Shown: positions 32,940 through 42,972 of the stretch, one piece after another
How positions within the stretch are numbered: the first letter of the stretch is position 1
How the letters are laid out: the number at the start of each line of letters is the position of its first letter
Source of the DNA: an uncultured Lachnospiraceae bacterium
GTDB taxonomy: Bacteria > Bacillota > Clostridia > Lachnospirales > Lachnospiraceae
Reading direction: 5' to 3'
NCBI GenBank assembly: GCA_945621435.1
Contig: CALZBR010000005.1
Location: 20,778 to 84,777 of the forward strand
DNA length: 64,000 bases
Program-made: the position numbers and the translations under genes
The notes under the pieces: model-generated
Database searches by the model: none
Told to the model about the DNA's origin: nothing
The model's input: only the letters and a program-made list of their open reading frames with translations

Positions 32940-34751
32940 ATGTTGGAAAAACTGAAGTCGGCGGTGCGGTTGAACAAAACGGAAATAAATAAATCTCTCA
33001 GAAAGAAGACAATGCTATTGTTGATCTGTATGTTTGCATTGTTTGCTTTGGTATTCATTTTATCTTTTCGGGTAATGCTGCGGAGAACAAACAATGATTT
33101 CAGGACCAAGGCCTCTGAGACTGCGGTTAACAACGTTGTATCAAATATTGAATCTGCGGTAGATACCTATAATTATATTTCCAGACTGATCATGGTAAAT
33201 GAGCGTGTGGTCAGCTATCTGCATGCGGACAATGCGAACAAAAGCATGTCCTATGAAGCCCGTATGGGTATGTATGAGATATTGAATATGTATACGGACA
33301 TTTCCTATATTGAATCGGTCTATATCTTCCGCCTGGATGGAAATTATGCCAACACCGGTAAAGGGGAATATGTCATTGACACGAATGTTGAGGAGTGGGA
33401 GCGTATCCTGGAGGCCGAGGGGGGAAAGGTGATATCCGTTAACGGAAACGGTATGATGAAGAAGACGGATGGCAAACCTGCCCTGACGTTTGCCCGGGCT
33501 ATATACGATATCTACACACAGAAACGTATCGGCGTGTTTGTGATGAATATATCCAGCAGCAGCTTCAACGAGATTATGGAGCTGCAGAAAAACAGTGAGA
33601 TTTGTATCCTGGATGAGAAGGGAACTTATCTGTGCGGTAACCGGGAAGTGGGAGCCTTATATCAGGACGAGTTTCACAGTGAGGAGCTGATTTCGAAAAG
33701 CATCCGGTATCAAGGGATGAGAAGCAGCATTGCCGGAAAAAAGACATTGAATTCTCTGGTGGTACTGTGCTGTAATGCTTCAAAATCTTCTGTGCTTCCG
33801 CTGGAAATCATATTTGCAATGCTGTTGATACTAACCGCTTTCTTATGCGCAACAGTGTTGTATGCGGTCTACATCCGCTCGGAGATCACCAAACCGATAT
33901 TTTTGCTGGACAAAGCCATGGAGAGAACAAAATCTTCCGGCTGGCTGAAACGGATTGAGGAGGAAATGCCGGAAAATGAAATCGGGCGTCTGGCTGAGAG
34001 CTACAACAGCATGATTGACTATCTGAATGAGCTGTTTGAACGGCTGCTGAAGGAGGAGGAGAACATGCGAAACGCGGAGATGCGGGTCCTTCAGGAGCAG
34101 ATTAAGCCTCACTTTTTATACAATACCTTAGAGACCATAAGCTATATCGCCATGCAGGAAAATGCCACAGAAGCCTGTGATGCGCTGGAAACCATGGGGA
34201 GTTTTTATCGCAACTTTTTAAGCAAGGGAAACAGAGAGATTCCCTTTGAGAAGGAGCTCAGGATTACCAGGGATTATCTGTCGTTGCAGAAGCTTCGTTA
34301 TGGAGAAAGCTTTACGGATGAATATGAGATTGAGGATGATGCTCTGGATTGTATGGTTCCCAAGCTGATCTTACAGCCACTGGTAGAGAATTGCATCTAT
34401 CACGGGGTGAGGCTGAAGGGGGAGCTTTGTCTCATCCGTATCACAGCCAGGATGATACAGGATGAACTTCATGTGTGGATATATGATACCGGTGTGGGTA
34501 TGAGTGAGGAACAGATTGCAAAGGTGATGTCCACGGAAAAATGTGAGGAGCAGGATCCCATTTCTGTGCAAGGCGGGTTCGGCCTGGCGGGTACCATCGA
34601 CAGAATCCGATATTACTGTAACAATGAAGAAGTCGTGAGGATTCGGAGTGAAGTGGGAGAGTATACGGAGATTGAGCTTCGTATTCCTAATAGAACGCAG
34701 ACCCTGGGGAAGGGAGGTATAACAGGTAATGTACAAGGTAATGATTATTGA
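32940..34751 (+). CDS. YesM-family sensor histidine kinase
   Basis: The 603-aa kinase has two membrane helices (about 25-47 and 286-310) that enclose a long Cache-like external sensor domain. A HAMP segment leads to the LytS/YesM-type kinase core. His391 lies in EQIKPHFLYNTLETISYIAM, and the ATPase domain has LQPLVENCIYHGV and GVGMS. It overlaps its response regulator by 23 nt. YesM/YesN pairs usually sense an extracellular carbohydrate and switch on the neighbouring ABC transporter, here the sugar importer just upstream. Confidence 0.93.
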   Translation: MLEKLKSAVRLNKTEINKSLRKKTMLLLICMFALFALVFILSFRVMLRRTNNDFRTKASETAVNNVVSNIESAVDTYNYISRLIMVNERVVSYLHADNANKSMSYEARMGMYEILNMYTDISYIESVYIFRLDGNYANTGKGEYVIDTNVEEWERILEAEGGKVISVNGNGMMKKTDGKPALTFARAIYDIYTQKRIGVFVMNISSSSFNEIMELQKNSEICILDEKGTYLCGNREVGALYQDEFHSEELISKSIRYQGMRSSIAGKKTLNSLVVLCCNASKSSVLPLEIIFAMLLILTAFLCATVLYAVYIRSEITKPIFLLDKAMERTKSSGWLKRIEEEMPENEIGRLAESYNSMIDYLNELFERLLKEEENMRNAEMRVLQEQIKPHFLYNTLETISYIAMQENATEACDALETMGSFYRNFLSKGNREIPFEKELRITRDYLSLQKLRYGESFTDEYEIEDDALDCMVPKLILQPLVENCIYHGVRLKGELCLIRITARMIQDELHVWIYDTGVGMSEEQIAKVMSTEKCEEQDPISVQGGFGLAGTIDRIRYYCNNEEVVRIRSEVGEYTEIELRIPNRTQTLGKGGITGNVQGNDY

Positions 34752-35469
34752 TGATGAAAAAGCCGTCAGACAGCTGCTGCGCGCCTCCATCGACTGGGAG
34801 AGCCTTGGGCTGGAAGTGGCAGGCGAGGCGGCAAGCGGTATTGAGGCAATCAACACAATTGATGATATCAATCCGGACATTGTGTTTGTTGACGTGTGTA
34901 TGCCTTTTATGAACGGGATTGAGTTCACCAGGGCGGCCACAGCCAGATATCCGGAGCTGATGGTCATCGTGCTCACGGGTTATGACGATTTTGAATATGC
35001 AAGACAATGCGTGAGCCTGCCGGTGGTGGAGTACATGCTCAAGCCCATCGTGCGCAAGGACGTTCACGAGGTTCTGGTGAAGGTTGTGGAAAAACTGAAA
35101 CAGAGGAAGTCTGAGAGCGGCTGCGAAGAGCAGAGAGGCAAAGAAGCTGCACCTGCCGGAATGGAGCAGATCGCGGGATTCCTTCGGGAGAATTATACAG
35201 ATGCGACCATCAATCTCACCTCAGTGGCCCAGCAGTTTGGTTTCAATTCCAGCTATCTGAGCCGCAGGTTCAAGCAGGAAACGGGTGCGAGCTTTGTGGA
35301 ATATCTGATGAAGTGTCGCATGGACCGGGCACTGGAATTGATCAAATCCGGCAGAAAAATGTTTGAAACCGCCAATGAGGTGGGGATACCGGATCCCAAT
35401 TATTTCGGAAGATGTTTCAAAAAGTATATCGGTATGAGTTATTCCGAATACGCGGAAAGTCTGAAATGA
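34729..35469 (+). CDS. YesN-type response regulator with AraC DNA-binding domain
   Basis: The 246-aa regulator has a receiver domain (Asp8/Asp9, phosphoacceptor Asp55 in VFVDVCMPFMNG, Lys107) and an AraC-type double HTH at about 145-244 (SVAQQFGFNSSYLSRRFKQE, PDPNYFGRCFKKYIGMSYSE). It is shorter than many YesN proteins because the central linker is reduced to about 30 residues. It overlaps the kinase gene. The likely target is the sugar ABC operon upstream. Confidence 0.93.
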   Translation: MYKVMIIDDEKAVRQLLRASIDWESLGLEVAGEAASGIEAINTIDDINPDIVFVDVCMPFMNGIEFTRAATARYPELMVIVLTGYDDFEYARQCVSLPVVEYMLKPIVRKDVHEVLVKVVEKLKQRKSESGCEEQRGKEAAPAGMEQIAGFLRENYTDATINLTSVAQQFGFNSSYLSRRFKQETGASFVEYLMKCRMDRALELIKSGRKMFETANEVGIPDPNYFGRCFKKYIGMSYSEYAESLK

Positions 35470-35532
35470 TACGCGGAAGTCTGGAGCTGTTTGAAAAGCT
35501 AAGAAGCAATTGTTTTGAAAGGAAAGAGTACT

Positions 35533-36039
35533 ATGTTGTCAAAAGAACGTTTTGTATTTCGAGATATTAAGGTAGGAGAATATGAGGAGGCGGCCGCTAT
35601 TGAGAGCGTTTGTTTTCCTCCCAATGAGGCCTGCACCCCGGAACATATTCGGGATCGCGTGAAGGTTGCGGCAGATTTGTTCCTGGTGGTGGAGGACAAG
35701 GAGACAGGAAAGCTTGCGGGCTTTCTCAATGGAATTGCAACAGACGAGGAGAGGTTTCGGGATGCGTTTTTTATCGATGAATCGCTTCATAAGGCAGGGG
35801 GCAGTAATGTGATGCTTTTAGGTCTGGATGTACTTCCGGAGTATCGTGGTATGGGGATGGCCAGAGAGATTGTTGCTACCTATGTGATGCGGGAGCGGGA
35901 AAAAGGGAGGAAAAATCTGGTGCTGACCTGTCTGCCGGACAAGGTGGAGATGTACGAGAAATTCGGTTTCGAGAATCTGGGAATGGCAGATTCCACCTGG
36001 GGCGGCGAAGAGTGGTATGAGATGAGATATGCCATTTAA
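35533..36039 (+). CDS. GNAT-family N-acetyltransferase
   Basis: The 168-aa protein has a GNAT fold. Motif A is LGLDVLPEYRGMGMAREIV, where YRGMGMA is the acetyl-CoA pyrophosphate loop, and strand 7 precedes FGFENLG. The family acetylates amines of small molecules or proteins; the YhfO/arylalkylamine-like branch seems closest. Start choice: ATG 35533 after GGAAAGAG; TTG 35515 is a weaker option. It stands alone between the YesN-like gene and the flagellar cluster. Confidence 0.88.
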   Translation: MLSKERFVFRDIKVGEYEEAAAIESVCFPPNEACTPEHIRDRVKVAADLFLVVEDKETGKLAGFLNGIATDEERFRDAFFIDESLHKAGGSNVMLLGLDVLPEYRGMGMAREIVATYVMREREKGRKNLVLTCLPDKVEMYEKFGFENLGMADSTWGGEEWYEMRYAI

Positions 36040-36101
36040 GAGCTGCATAAGGGGCAAATGAGGAGCATAAGAGGAAATTTCAGAAAGATAAGTTTAGGGT
36101 C

Positions 36102-36128
36102 TAAAGTTTTTCCCACCACTGCCGATAA
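36102..36128 (+). promoter_or_regulatory. SigD (sigma-28) promoter of the flgM operon
   Basis: TAAA (36102-36105), exactly 15 nt, GCCGATAA (36121-36128), a near-perfect match to the TAAA-N15-GCCGATAT consensus. It lies about 55 nt before flgM. Confidence 0.85.
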
Positions 36129-36181
36129 TGAATATAGAATCAAGTAAGACTTATATGTATCGACAGAAGGAGGGATTCACG

Positions 36182-36457
36182 ATGCGTATTGAGGCATATA
36201 ACCAGGTACAGCAGATTTATCAGGCAAAGAAGATAAATCAGACACAGAAAACCGGTAATGTATCCCGTACTGACCAGCTTCAGATCAGCAGCTTTGGCAA
36301 GGATATACAGGTGGCTAAGGCAGCACTTGCCGGCGCTCCCGATGTGAGAGAACAGCTGACGGCACCTATCAAAGCGCAGGTACAGAACGGAACCTACAGT
36401 GTAGACAATGCTACATTTGCCGAGAAACTGTTGAAGAAGTATGAGGAAATGAGGTAA
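36182..36457 (+). CDS. flgM: Anti-sigma-28 factor FlgM
   Basis: The 91-aa protein binds and inhibits SigD until the hook-basal body is complete. The N-terminal half is Gln-rich and probably disordered. The C-terminal half (DVREQLTAPIKAQVQNGTYS then FAEKLLKKYEE) is the sigma-binding FlgM domain. Start choice: ATG 36182 has AAGGAGGG at 36169-36176. It opens a SigD-driven operon with flgN and the hook-associated proteins. Confidence 0.93.
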   Translation: MRIEAYNQVQQIYQAKKINQTQKTGNVSRTDQLQISSFGKDIQVAKAALAGAPDVREQLTAPIKAQVQNGTYSVDNATFAEKLLKKYEEMR

Positions 36458-36465
36458 GAAGTCCC

Positions 36466-36984
36466 GTGGCAAGTTTGATGGAGAACCTGATAGAGGTACT
36501 TGAACAGGAATGCATTGAATATGAGGGACTTCTGAGCCTGTCTCAGAAAAAAACACCTGTAATCATCAAGGGAGACCTTGATGAATTGCAGAAAATCACG
36601 GATGATGAACAGCAGTCGGTAAGCCGGATCGCTATCCTTGAAAAGAAGAGGACGGAGGTCACAGCCGATATTGCCAATGTGTTAAACAGGGATGTTTCAA
36701 ACCTAAAATTGACGAATTTGATTGAGATGCTTGCTGCCCGACCTGCGGAACAGCAGAAGTTGGCTGCCGTGCATGACAGACTTCAGGGTTCTGTACGGGG
36801 ATTGCAGCGAGTAAATGAGCAGAACAGAGAATTACTGTCAAACGCACTGGAGATGGTGGAGTTTGAGATGAATCTCCTACAGTCCGCCAAGGCGGCGCCG
36901 GAGACGGCAAACTATTCCAAAAGCGCGTATAACACAGGCGATACAATGGGCGTTATCAGCAGAGGATTTGACGCCAAGCAGTGA
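36466..36984 (+). CDS. flgN: FlgN-type flagellar chaperone
   Basis: The 172-aa protein is mostly long helices (MENLIEVLEQECIEYEGLLS, then LRRKT-like linker and LLSNALEMVEFEMNLL), typical for FlgN, the export chaperone of FlgK and FlgL. It lies between flgM and the flgK genes, the canonical place. GTG 36466 is taken as the start; the ATG 12 nt further on lacks a better ribosome site. Sequence alone identifies FlgN weakly; context makes it convincing. Confidence 0.88.
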   Translation: MASLMENLIEVLEQECIEYEGLLSLSQKKTPVIIKGDLDELQKITDDEQQSVSRIAILEKKRTEVTADIANVLNRDVSNLKLTNLIEMLAARPAEQQKLAAVHDRLQGSVRGLQRVNEQNRELLSNALEMVEFEMNLLQSAKAAPETANYSKSAYNTGDTMGVISRGFDAKQ

Positions 36985-37027
36985 GACAGATCTTTGCTTC
37001 GACTGCGGAAAGGCACGGTAAATCGAT

Positions 37028-38788
37028 ATGCCATTGATGGGAAGCTTATATATTGGTTCTTCAGGATTACAGAACAGTCAGAATGCGCTGAATACCACAG
37101 CGCATAATCTTTCTAATATTGACACCAAGGGCTATACAAGGCAGCAGGTGCAGTTGTCTGATAAGCGTTATACTACGCTTTCTATTGATATTAATTCTGT
37201 AAATAACAAACAGACAGGTCTGGGCGTTACTTATTCCAGGGCAAAACAAGTGAGAGACTTTTTTTTGGATAAGACATATCGCAGGGAATCGGGACGCAGT
37301 ATGTTTTATGAGGTGTCTACGGAAGTTTTGGAACAGGTGGAAAGTCAATTGGGAGAAATGAACGGGGAATCCTTTCAGGCATCCATTGAGGACTTTTATA
37401 CTTCTGTCCAGGAATTGTCCAAGAATCCGGCAAGCTCCGTCAACCAGGGGCTTCTGGTGCAGAAGGCCGTGGAATTCGTGGAGCGTTCCACTGCCGTGTA
37501 TGCGGGACTCTCTTCCTATCAGGACAACCTGAATGTACAGATTAAGAATAATATTGACAAAATTAATGATTACGGCAAGAAAATACTAAGTTTGAATGAC
37601 AGTATCCGGGCAATCGAAGCCGGCAAGATTGAACATGCCAACGACCTCAGGGATACGCGCAACAAGATTTTGGATGAGCTTGCCGAGCTGGCGGATATTT
37701 CTTTTGCGGAAGATATTTATGGCAGCGTATCGGTTCAGATTGAAGGAGTTGATTTCGTAAAGGGTGGTTCCTGTTACGAAATCATGATTGATATCGATCC
37801 CAACACCGATTTTTATACACCCTTCTGGCCGCAGAATGCAAAGTTCTGGGTGGCGGATGACGGTTCCAGAAAATACAGTATTGAGGGCGCAGAGGTCTTC
37901 AATCTCAAGAGAGAGATTTCTTCGGATCTGAGTACCGATATCGGCGGACTGAAGGCCATGCTCCTGGCCAGGGGAGATCACAGAGCGGATTATACCGATA
38001 TCCAAGGCGACTATGACAGCATCTCCCAATCCGTTCTGATGAATATCCAGGCAGAATTTGACCAGCTGGTTCACGGTGTGGCTACGAAGATTAACAGTAT
38101 TCTTGCAGAAGCTTCCGGAGTGAAGCAGGGAAGCTTTATCCCGGACGGAGAGACAGAGAGCAGCGAAGTGCAGTTTTGCAACGTTGATCCGGACGGCTAT
38201 CTTCGCAGAGCCGACGGAAGTCCCATGCAGCTGTTCACCAAGATTGTGACCGACGGATACAGAAAGGTCACCGGAACGGTTACCTATCAGGATGCAGAGG
38301 GAAATGACAGGACGGAGACCGGAGAATTCTGGATATACAATGAAGAGGATCCCAAGGAACCGGAATCTCTTTACAGTGTGAAAAATCTTCAGATCTCCCA
38401 GGAGATTCTGCAGGAGCCGGGAAGTCTTGGCTTTCGTCTTCCGGACGGCTCTGAGGATATCGTGACGGCGGAGAAACTGAAAAACGCCTTTTCGGAAGAG
38501 GCATATACCCTGAATCCCAATGTCAAAAAGAAGGCAAGCTTTGTGGATTACTATACGGATATGGTTTCCCAGGTGGCTAATTCCGGTTCCGTATACAGAA
38601 GTATCTATCTGAATCAGGAGTCTACCGTGGAATCCACCGAAAGTGCAAGGGAACAGGTGATTGGAGTGTCTTCCGATGAAGAACTCTCCAACATGATTAA
38701 ATTCCAGAATGCCTACAATGCATCCAGCCGATATATCAATGTCATCAGCGAGATGCTGGAGCATATCATTTCCACCCTGGGAAGATGA
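37028..38788 (+). CDS. flgK: Flagellar hook-associated protein FlgK (first copy)
   Basis: The 586-aa protein joins hook and filament. The N-terminal helix motif GSSGLQNSQNALNTTAHNLS and NIDTKGYTRQQVQ, and the C-terminal MIKFQNAYNASSRYINVISE coiled segment, are diagnostic. Start ATG 37028 has only a weak ribosome site, possibly reflecting coupling to flgN, whose stop is 43 nt upstream. A second, longer flgK-like gene follows after 71 bp. Confidence 0.93.
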   Translation: MPLMGSLYIGSSGLQNSQNALNTTAHNLSNIDTKGYTRQQVQLSDKRYTTLSIDINSVNNKQTGLGVTYSRAKQVRDFFLDKTYRRESGRSMFYEVSTEVLEQVESQLGEMNGESFQASIEDFYTSVQELSKNPASSVNQGLLVQKAVEFVERSTAVYAGLSSYQDNLNVQIKNNIDKINDYGKKILSLNDSIRAIEAGKIEHANDLRDTRNKILDELAELADISFAEDIYGSVSVQIEGVDFVKGGSCYEIMIDIDPNTDFYTPFWPQNAKFWVADDGSRKYSIEGAEVFNLKREISSDLSTDIGGLKAMLLARGDHRADYTDIQGDYDSISQSVLMNIQAEFDQLVHGVATKINSILAEASGVKQGSFIPDGETESSEVQFCNVDPDGYLRRADGSPMQLFTKIVTDGYRKVTGTVTYQDAEGNDRTETGEFWIYNEEDPKEPESLYSVKNLQISQEILQEPGSLGFRLPDGSEDIVTAEKLKNAFSEEAYTLNPNVKKKASFVDYYTDMVSQVANSGSVYRSIYLNQESTVESTESAREQVIGVSSDEELSNMIKFQNAYNASSRYINVISEMLEHIISTLGR

Positions 38789-38859
38789 TGAATATGCAGG
38801 GATTACGGCGAAGCAACACAATTCCGAAATGGGAGAACGATAATTAAGGAGGAAAAAAG

Positions 38860-40845
38860 ATGCCCTCACAATTTTTTGGATTAAATATTGCATATACCGG
38901 ATTGCTGGCGAACAATGCGGCATTGAACACCACCTCCAACAACATAGCAAACGTTCAGACTGAGGGCTTCAGCAGACAGCAGGTTAAGCAGCAGGCAGCA
39001 AGTGCCCTTCGCGTATTTCAGACCTACGGATGTGCCGGTGCCGGCGTAGAGACACTGGCTATTGAAAGAGTCAGGGATGAATTCTATGACGGAAGATACT
39101 GGGATACCAATTCCAAGGTAGGCGAGTACGGGCAGAAGCAGTACTACATGGAACAGATAGAGACCTATTTTGATGACAACGGAGTGAATGCGGGATTTAA
39201 GACAATCTTTGACCAATTGATGACCACCGGTCTGCAGGAGCTTTTGAAGGATCCCGGAAGTGTTTCCACAAAGTCTCAGTTTATCGGATATGCAGGCGCA
39301 CTGGCAGAGTATTTCAACGGACTTGCAGGGAATCTTGAGAAATTACAGAAGGACGCCAACCAGGAGATCAAGCTCAGAGTCGATGAGATCAATTCCCTTG
39401 CAGGAGAGATTGCAACTCTGAACAAGCAGATTAATACCATCGAACTCACCGGCGTGAATGCGAACGAGCTGCGTGACAGAAGAGCACTTCTTGTTGACCA
39501 GCTCTCCGAAATCGTGGATGTGGATGTGACGGAGGTCCCTATCATCGATGCCAACAATCCCGAGAGAACTACGGGAAGTAACCGTTTCATGATCAAGATC
39601 GCGGGAGGACAGTTCCTGGTAGATGGTACGGAATACAACGGGTTGGAGTGCGTGGCGAGAGAGTCCTATGAGCGTGTGAACCAGACGGATGTTGACGGAC
39701 TCTACGATGTGTACTGGGCAAATGGACAGAAGTTCAATCTATATAATCAGTCTCTGGGAGGGGCTCTACGCGGACTGATGGAAATCAGGGACGGCAACAA
39801 CAGCGAGAACTTCAGAGGCGTTGTGACAGATACCGGTGTGACTCCTGACGGAGCACATGATACAGTGACTGTTAAGATTGGGAAAGCATATCTTCAGGAT
39901 TTGAATAAATGTAACCTTTCTCATACCGGCGGCAAGATTACACTGGGGAACCAGGAATTCTACTATGATTCCTGGAGCTACGAGAGAAGCTATGACAGTG
40001 AAGGGAACGAGCAGTTTTTATATACCTTTACCATGTCGGGCAGAGACAAGAATCCTGCCCGTATCACCAATGACAGGGTTGGCAAGAGCGCTGTCTCCGG
40101 GGCGGATATCTCTTATCAGGGTGTACCTTATTACATGAACCAGATGAATGAGTGGGTGAGAACCTTCTCTGAGAAATTCAACGATATCCTGACAGCCGGG
40201 GTGGATTCTTCGGGAGAACCCGGAATTCACATGTTTACAGGTGATATGGCGACTTCCGAGGAACAATTTGATTTCCCTGACGGCACCAGATACGACCTGT
40301 TTCTTGACAAGGTACAGGAGAAAAAAGAAGAATACATGGCTGCGGATCCTGCCCTGACGGAGGAAGCAGCACTTGCCCTTGCTAAACAGAATACCAAGGT
40401 GACCGTGGATGTGACGGATGACAGCTATTATCGTCTGACAGCAAGCAACTTCAATGTCCTCGGCGCACTGGTGCTTGATCCCACCAGACTCGCCAACAGG
40501 TATGACGAGGGAGACGGTGTGGAACAGACGGATCTGCTGCAGGATCTGAAGGATCTCGCAACAAATAAAGACAGGATGAGCTACAGAGGCTGCAATGCTT
40601 CGGAGTTTTTACAGTGTATCCTCTCGGATGTGGCTTTGAATGCACACAGGGCAAATACCTTCCAGCAGAGCTATAAGGATGTGGCCGGAGTGATTGATAC
40701 CCAGAGAGCCTCTATTTCAGGCGTAGATGAAGATGAGGAGGCTGTCAATCTGGTAAAATATCAGAACGGATATAATCTTGCCTCTAAAATGATTCAGACT
40801 TTAACCGAAATATATGATAGACTGATACTTCAGACCGGAGTATAA
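38860..40845 (+). CDS. Second FlgK-like hook-associated protein
   Basis: The 661-aa protein has the same end motifs as FlgK: N-terminal GLNIAYTGLLANNAALNTTS followed by NNIANVQTEGFSRQQV, C-terminal VNLVKYQNGYNLASKMIQTL. The central part (about 200-560) is unlike the first copy and probably forms a different surface domain. It starts at ATG 38860 with AAGGAGG. Two tandem flgK genes imply either a mixed junction or alternating hook-filament adaptors. It may also be named flgK in annotation. Confidence 0.88.
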   Translation: MPSQFFGLNIAYTGLLANNAALNTTSNNIANVQTEGFSRQQVKQQAASALRVFQTYGCAGAGVETLAIERVRDEFYDGRYWDTNSKVGEYGQKQYYMEQIETYFDDNGVNAGFKTIFDQLMTTGLQELLKDPGSVSTKSQFIGYAGALAEYFNGLAGNLEKLQKDANQEIKLRVDEINSLAGEIATLNKQINTIELTGVNANELRDRRALLVDQLSEIVDVDVTEVPIIDANNPERTTGSNRFMIKIAGGQFLVDGTEYNGLECVARESYERVNQTDVDGLYDVYWANGQKFNLYNQSLGGALRGLMEIRDGNNSENFRGVVTDTGVTPDGAHDTVTVKIGKAYLQDLNKCNLSHTGGKITLGNQEFYYDSWSYERSYDSEGNEQFLYTFTMSGRDKNPARITNDRVGKSAVSGADISYQGVPYYMNQMNEWVRTFSEKFNDILTAGVDSSGEPGIHMFTGDMATSEEQFDFPDGTRYDLFLDKVQEKKEEYMAADPALTEEAALALAKQNTKVTVDVTDDSYYRLTASNFNVLGALVLDPTRLANRYDEGDGVEQTDLLQDLKDLATNKDRMSYRGCNASEFLQCILSDVALNAHRANTFQQSYKDVAGVIDTQRASISGVDEDEEAVNLVKYQNGYNLASKMIQTLTEIYDRLILQTGV

Positions 40846-40866
40846 AAGGACGTCAGGAGGTTTGCA

Positions 40867-42459
40867 ATGAGAATAACCAACAAGATTATGCAGCGCAACA
40901 ATCTGTCCAATATTAATACCAATAAAATCTACCAGGATAAGCTGAGCAATCAGATGTCCACCCAGAAGAAAATCAACCGTCCCTCCGATGACCCGGTGGT
41001 GGCCATCAGAGCACTTCGGCTGCGTAGCAGCGTGACGGAGATTTCCCAGTACTACACCAAGAACATTCCGGATGCGGAGAGCTGGCTTTCCGTGACCGAG
41101 GATGCCCTGAATAATCTCACAAGCGTTATGACGGAGATGATCAAGCAGAGCACCAAGGGCTTTAACGGTCCGCTGAAGACAGAAGACCGTCAGATTATCC
41201 TGGAACAGATGAAGGCTCTGGGCGAGGAAATCTATTCCACCGGCGACGCGGACTATGCGGGCAGATACGTTTTTACCGGCTATCGCACGGATACACCGTT
41301 GAGCTTCTCGGAGGAGAACAATACCAATTATTCCATCACGGAACAGATAGATAACAGCAGAATTGATTCCGTCATAAATGTCAAGATCGAGAATGCGGAC
41401 GGCAAGAGCCTTCTGGATCTGAATACCTCCAACTACAAGGACACAGGGTTTGCGGCTCTCAACGAAGAGGATATCAGCTCTGTGGAAGTGCACAGGATCA
41501 GACTGGGTTATAAGAGCTGCTCTGATTATGCCGGAATCACAGGAGCCGGACCCAAAATAGAGTTCCTCGCCCAGAATGGTACGGAGACCACATGGTCGGG
41601 ATTGGCAGCTGAGGGAGGAGACTTTGAGCTGATTCATTCCTATGATAATCCCTATCAGGCGGCAGCACTGGATGCAGATGCTCTGATTTATGTGCCGGAA
41701 ACCGGTGAGATCCTGTTGGGTGAGAACAGATACAAGGAACTCATGGCGGTGAGGGACGATGATACCACTGTCAGAAATGAAGCAGAGATACGTGTAACCT
41801 ATGAAAAGAGCAGCTGGCAGAAGGGTGACCTGAGACCGGAGCATTACTTCTACTGTGAATCCGATCCTCGGACGACAGACAGCATAGTTTACAACAAATC
41901 CTATATCAGTGGTGACCGGGAAAGACAGGATATCGAGTATGATGTTGGCTTCAACCAGACCATCCGTGTGAACTCCACCGCAGACCAGTGCTTCCAACAC
42001 GGCATCGGCAGGGAGGTAGATGACCTGCTGACCGCCATGCAGAATGTTCTGGACCTGGAAGGGGTAAAAGCGACCCTGGAGAAGGCGATGAAGCAGGTAA
42101 CTGAAGGGAGCGCAGATTATGACACCCTGAAGAAACAGATTGATGCGGTGGACAAAGCACTGACCTATGCGAAGGACAAGGAACAGAAGCTGTTCGGAAA
42201 CGGTATCTCCGCATTCCAGAAATATCTCGACGATGCCAGCAAGTGTATCACGGAGTGCGGTTCCAGAAGCAGTAAGCTGTCATTGATCAAGAGCAGAATG
42301 CAGAATCAGAAGACCACCTTCGAGACCCTGAAGAGTGATAACGAGGACATTGACATTACCGAGGTGGCAATCAATCTGTCCAGCGCGGAGCTGACCTATC
42401 AGGCAGCACTTATGGCTACGGGGAAGGTGGCGCAGACCACACTGCTGAATTACATATAA
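40867..42459 (+). CDS. flgL: Flagellar hook-associated protein FlgL
   Basis: The 530-aa protein is the second junction protein. The N-terminal flagellin-like helix MRITNKIMQRNNLSNINTNK with QMSTQKKINRPSDDP, GRYVFTGYRT and the C-terminal DIDITEVAINLSSAELTYQA are diagnostic. It is longer than the common 300-aa FlgL because of a central insertion of about 200 residues (about 175-390). AGGAGG lies 7 nt before ATG 40867. Confidence 0.93.
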   Translation: MRITNKIMQRNNLSNINTNKIYQDKLSNQMSTQKKINRPSDDPVVAIRALRLRSSVTEISQYYTKNIPDAESWLSVTEDALNNLTSVMTEMIKQSTKGFNGPLKTEDRQIILEQMKALGEEIYSTGDADYAGRYVFTGYRTDTPLSFSEENNTNYSITEQIDNSRIDSVINVKIENADGKSLLDLNTSNYKDTGFAALNEEDISSVEVHRIRLGYKSCSDYAGITGAGPKIEFLAQNGTETTWSGLAAEGGDFELIHSYDNPYQAAALDADALIYVPETGEILLGENRYKELMAVRDDDTTVRNEAEIRVTYEKSSWQKGDLRPEHYFYCESDPRTTDSIVYNKSYISGDRERQDIEYDVGFNQTIRVNSTADQCFQHGIGREVDDLLTAMQNVLDLEGVKATLEKAMKQVTEGSADYDTLKKQIDAVDKALTYAKDKEQKLFGNGISAFQKYLDDASKCITECGSRSSKLSLIKSRMQNQKTTFETLKSDNEDIDITEVAINLSSAELTYQAALMATGKVAQTTLLNYI

Positions 42460-42512
42460 TAGTGCAGACCACAGAAATAACGGTAACTTAACAGAAAGGT
42501 AAGGGTGACACA

Positions 42513-42971
42513 ATGAAAATTACTACAAGAATTTTCGGGGAAGTCGAGATTGCGGACGATAAGATCATATGTTTTGAGAACGGCATTATCGGATTCCCTG
42601 AGCTGAAGAAATTTGCCCTGATTCACGATGAGGAGAAGGGCACCAACGCAGGAATTCGCTTTTTACAGTCTCTGGATGAGCCGACATTTGCCATGCCTGT
42701 CATGGATCCGCTGCTAGTAAAGCCGGACTACGACCCTCAGGTAGATGACGAGCTGCTGGCTGCAGCGGGAGATATCAATCCGGAGAATATCCTGGTACTG
42801 GTAACCGTGACGATTCCCGGAGATTTGACCAAGATGAGCGTCAACCTCCAGGGTCCTTTTATCATCAATGTTGACGAACACAAGGCATGTCAGATTATCG
42901 TTGAGAATGGGGATTATCCCGTGAAATACCCTATCTACGAGATCCTGAAGTCCGGAAAGGCAGGTGAGTAG
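42513..42971 (+). CDS. fliW: Flagellar assembly factor FliW
   Basis: The 152-aa protein has the full FliW pattern: ITTRIFGEVEIADDKIICFE, NGIIGFPELKKFALI, FAMPVMDPLLVKPDY and VTIPGDLTKMSVNLQGPFII. FliW binds CsrA and flagellin alternately: when flagellin is exported, free FliW sequesters CsrA and releases flagellin translation. csrA starts 1 nt after this stop, and both flagellin leaders carry GGA-loop hairpins. Confidence 0.96.
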   Translation: MKITTRIFGEVEIADDKIICFENGIIGFPELKKFALIHDEEKGTNAGIRFLQSLDEPTFAMPVMDPLLVKPDYDPQVDDELLAAAGDINPENILVLVTVTIPGDLTKMSVNLQGPFIINVDEHKACQIIVENGDYPVKYPIYEILKSGKAGE

Positions 42972-42972
42972 G

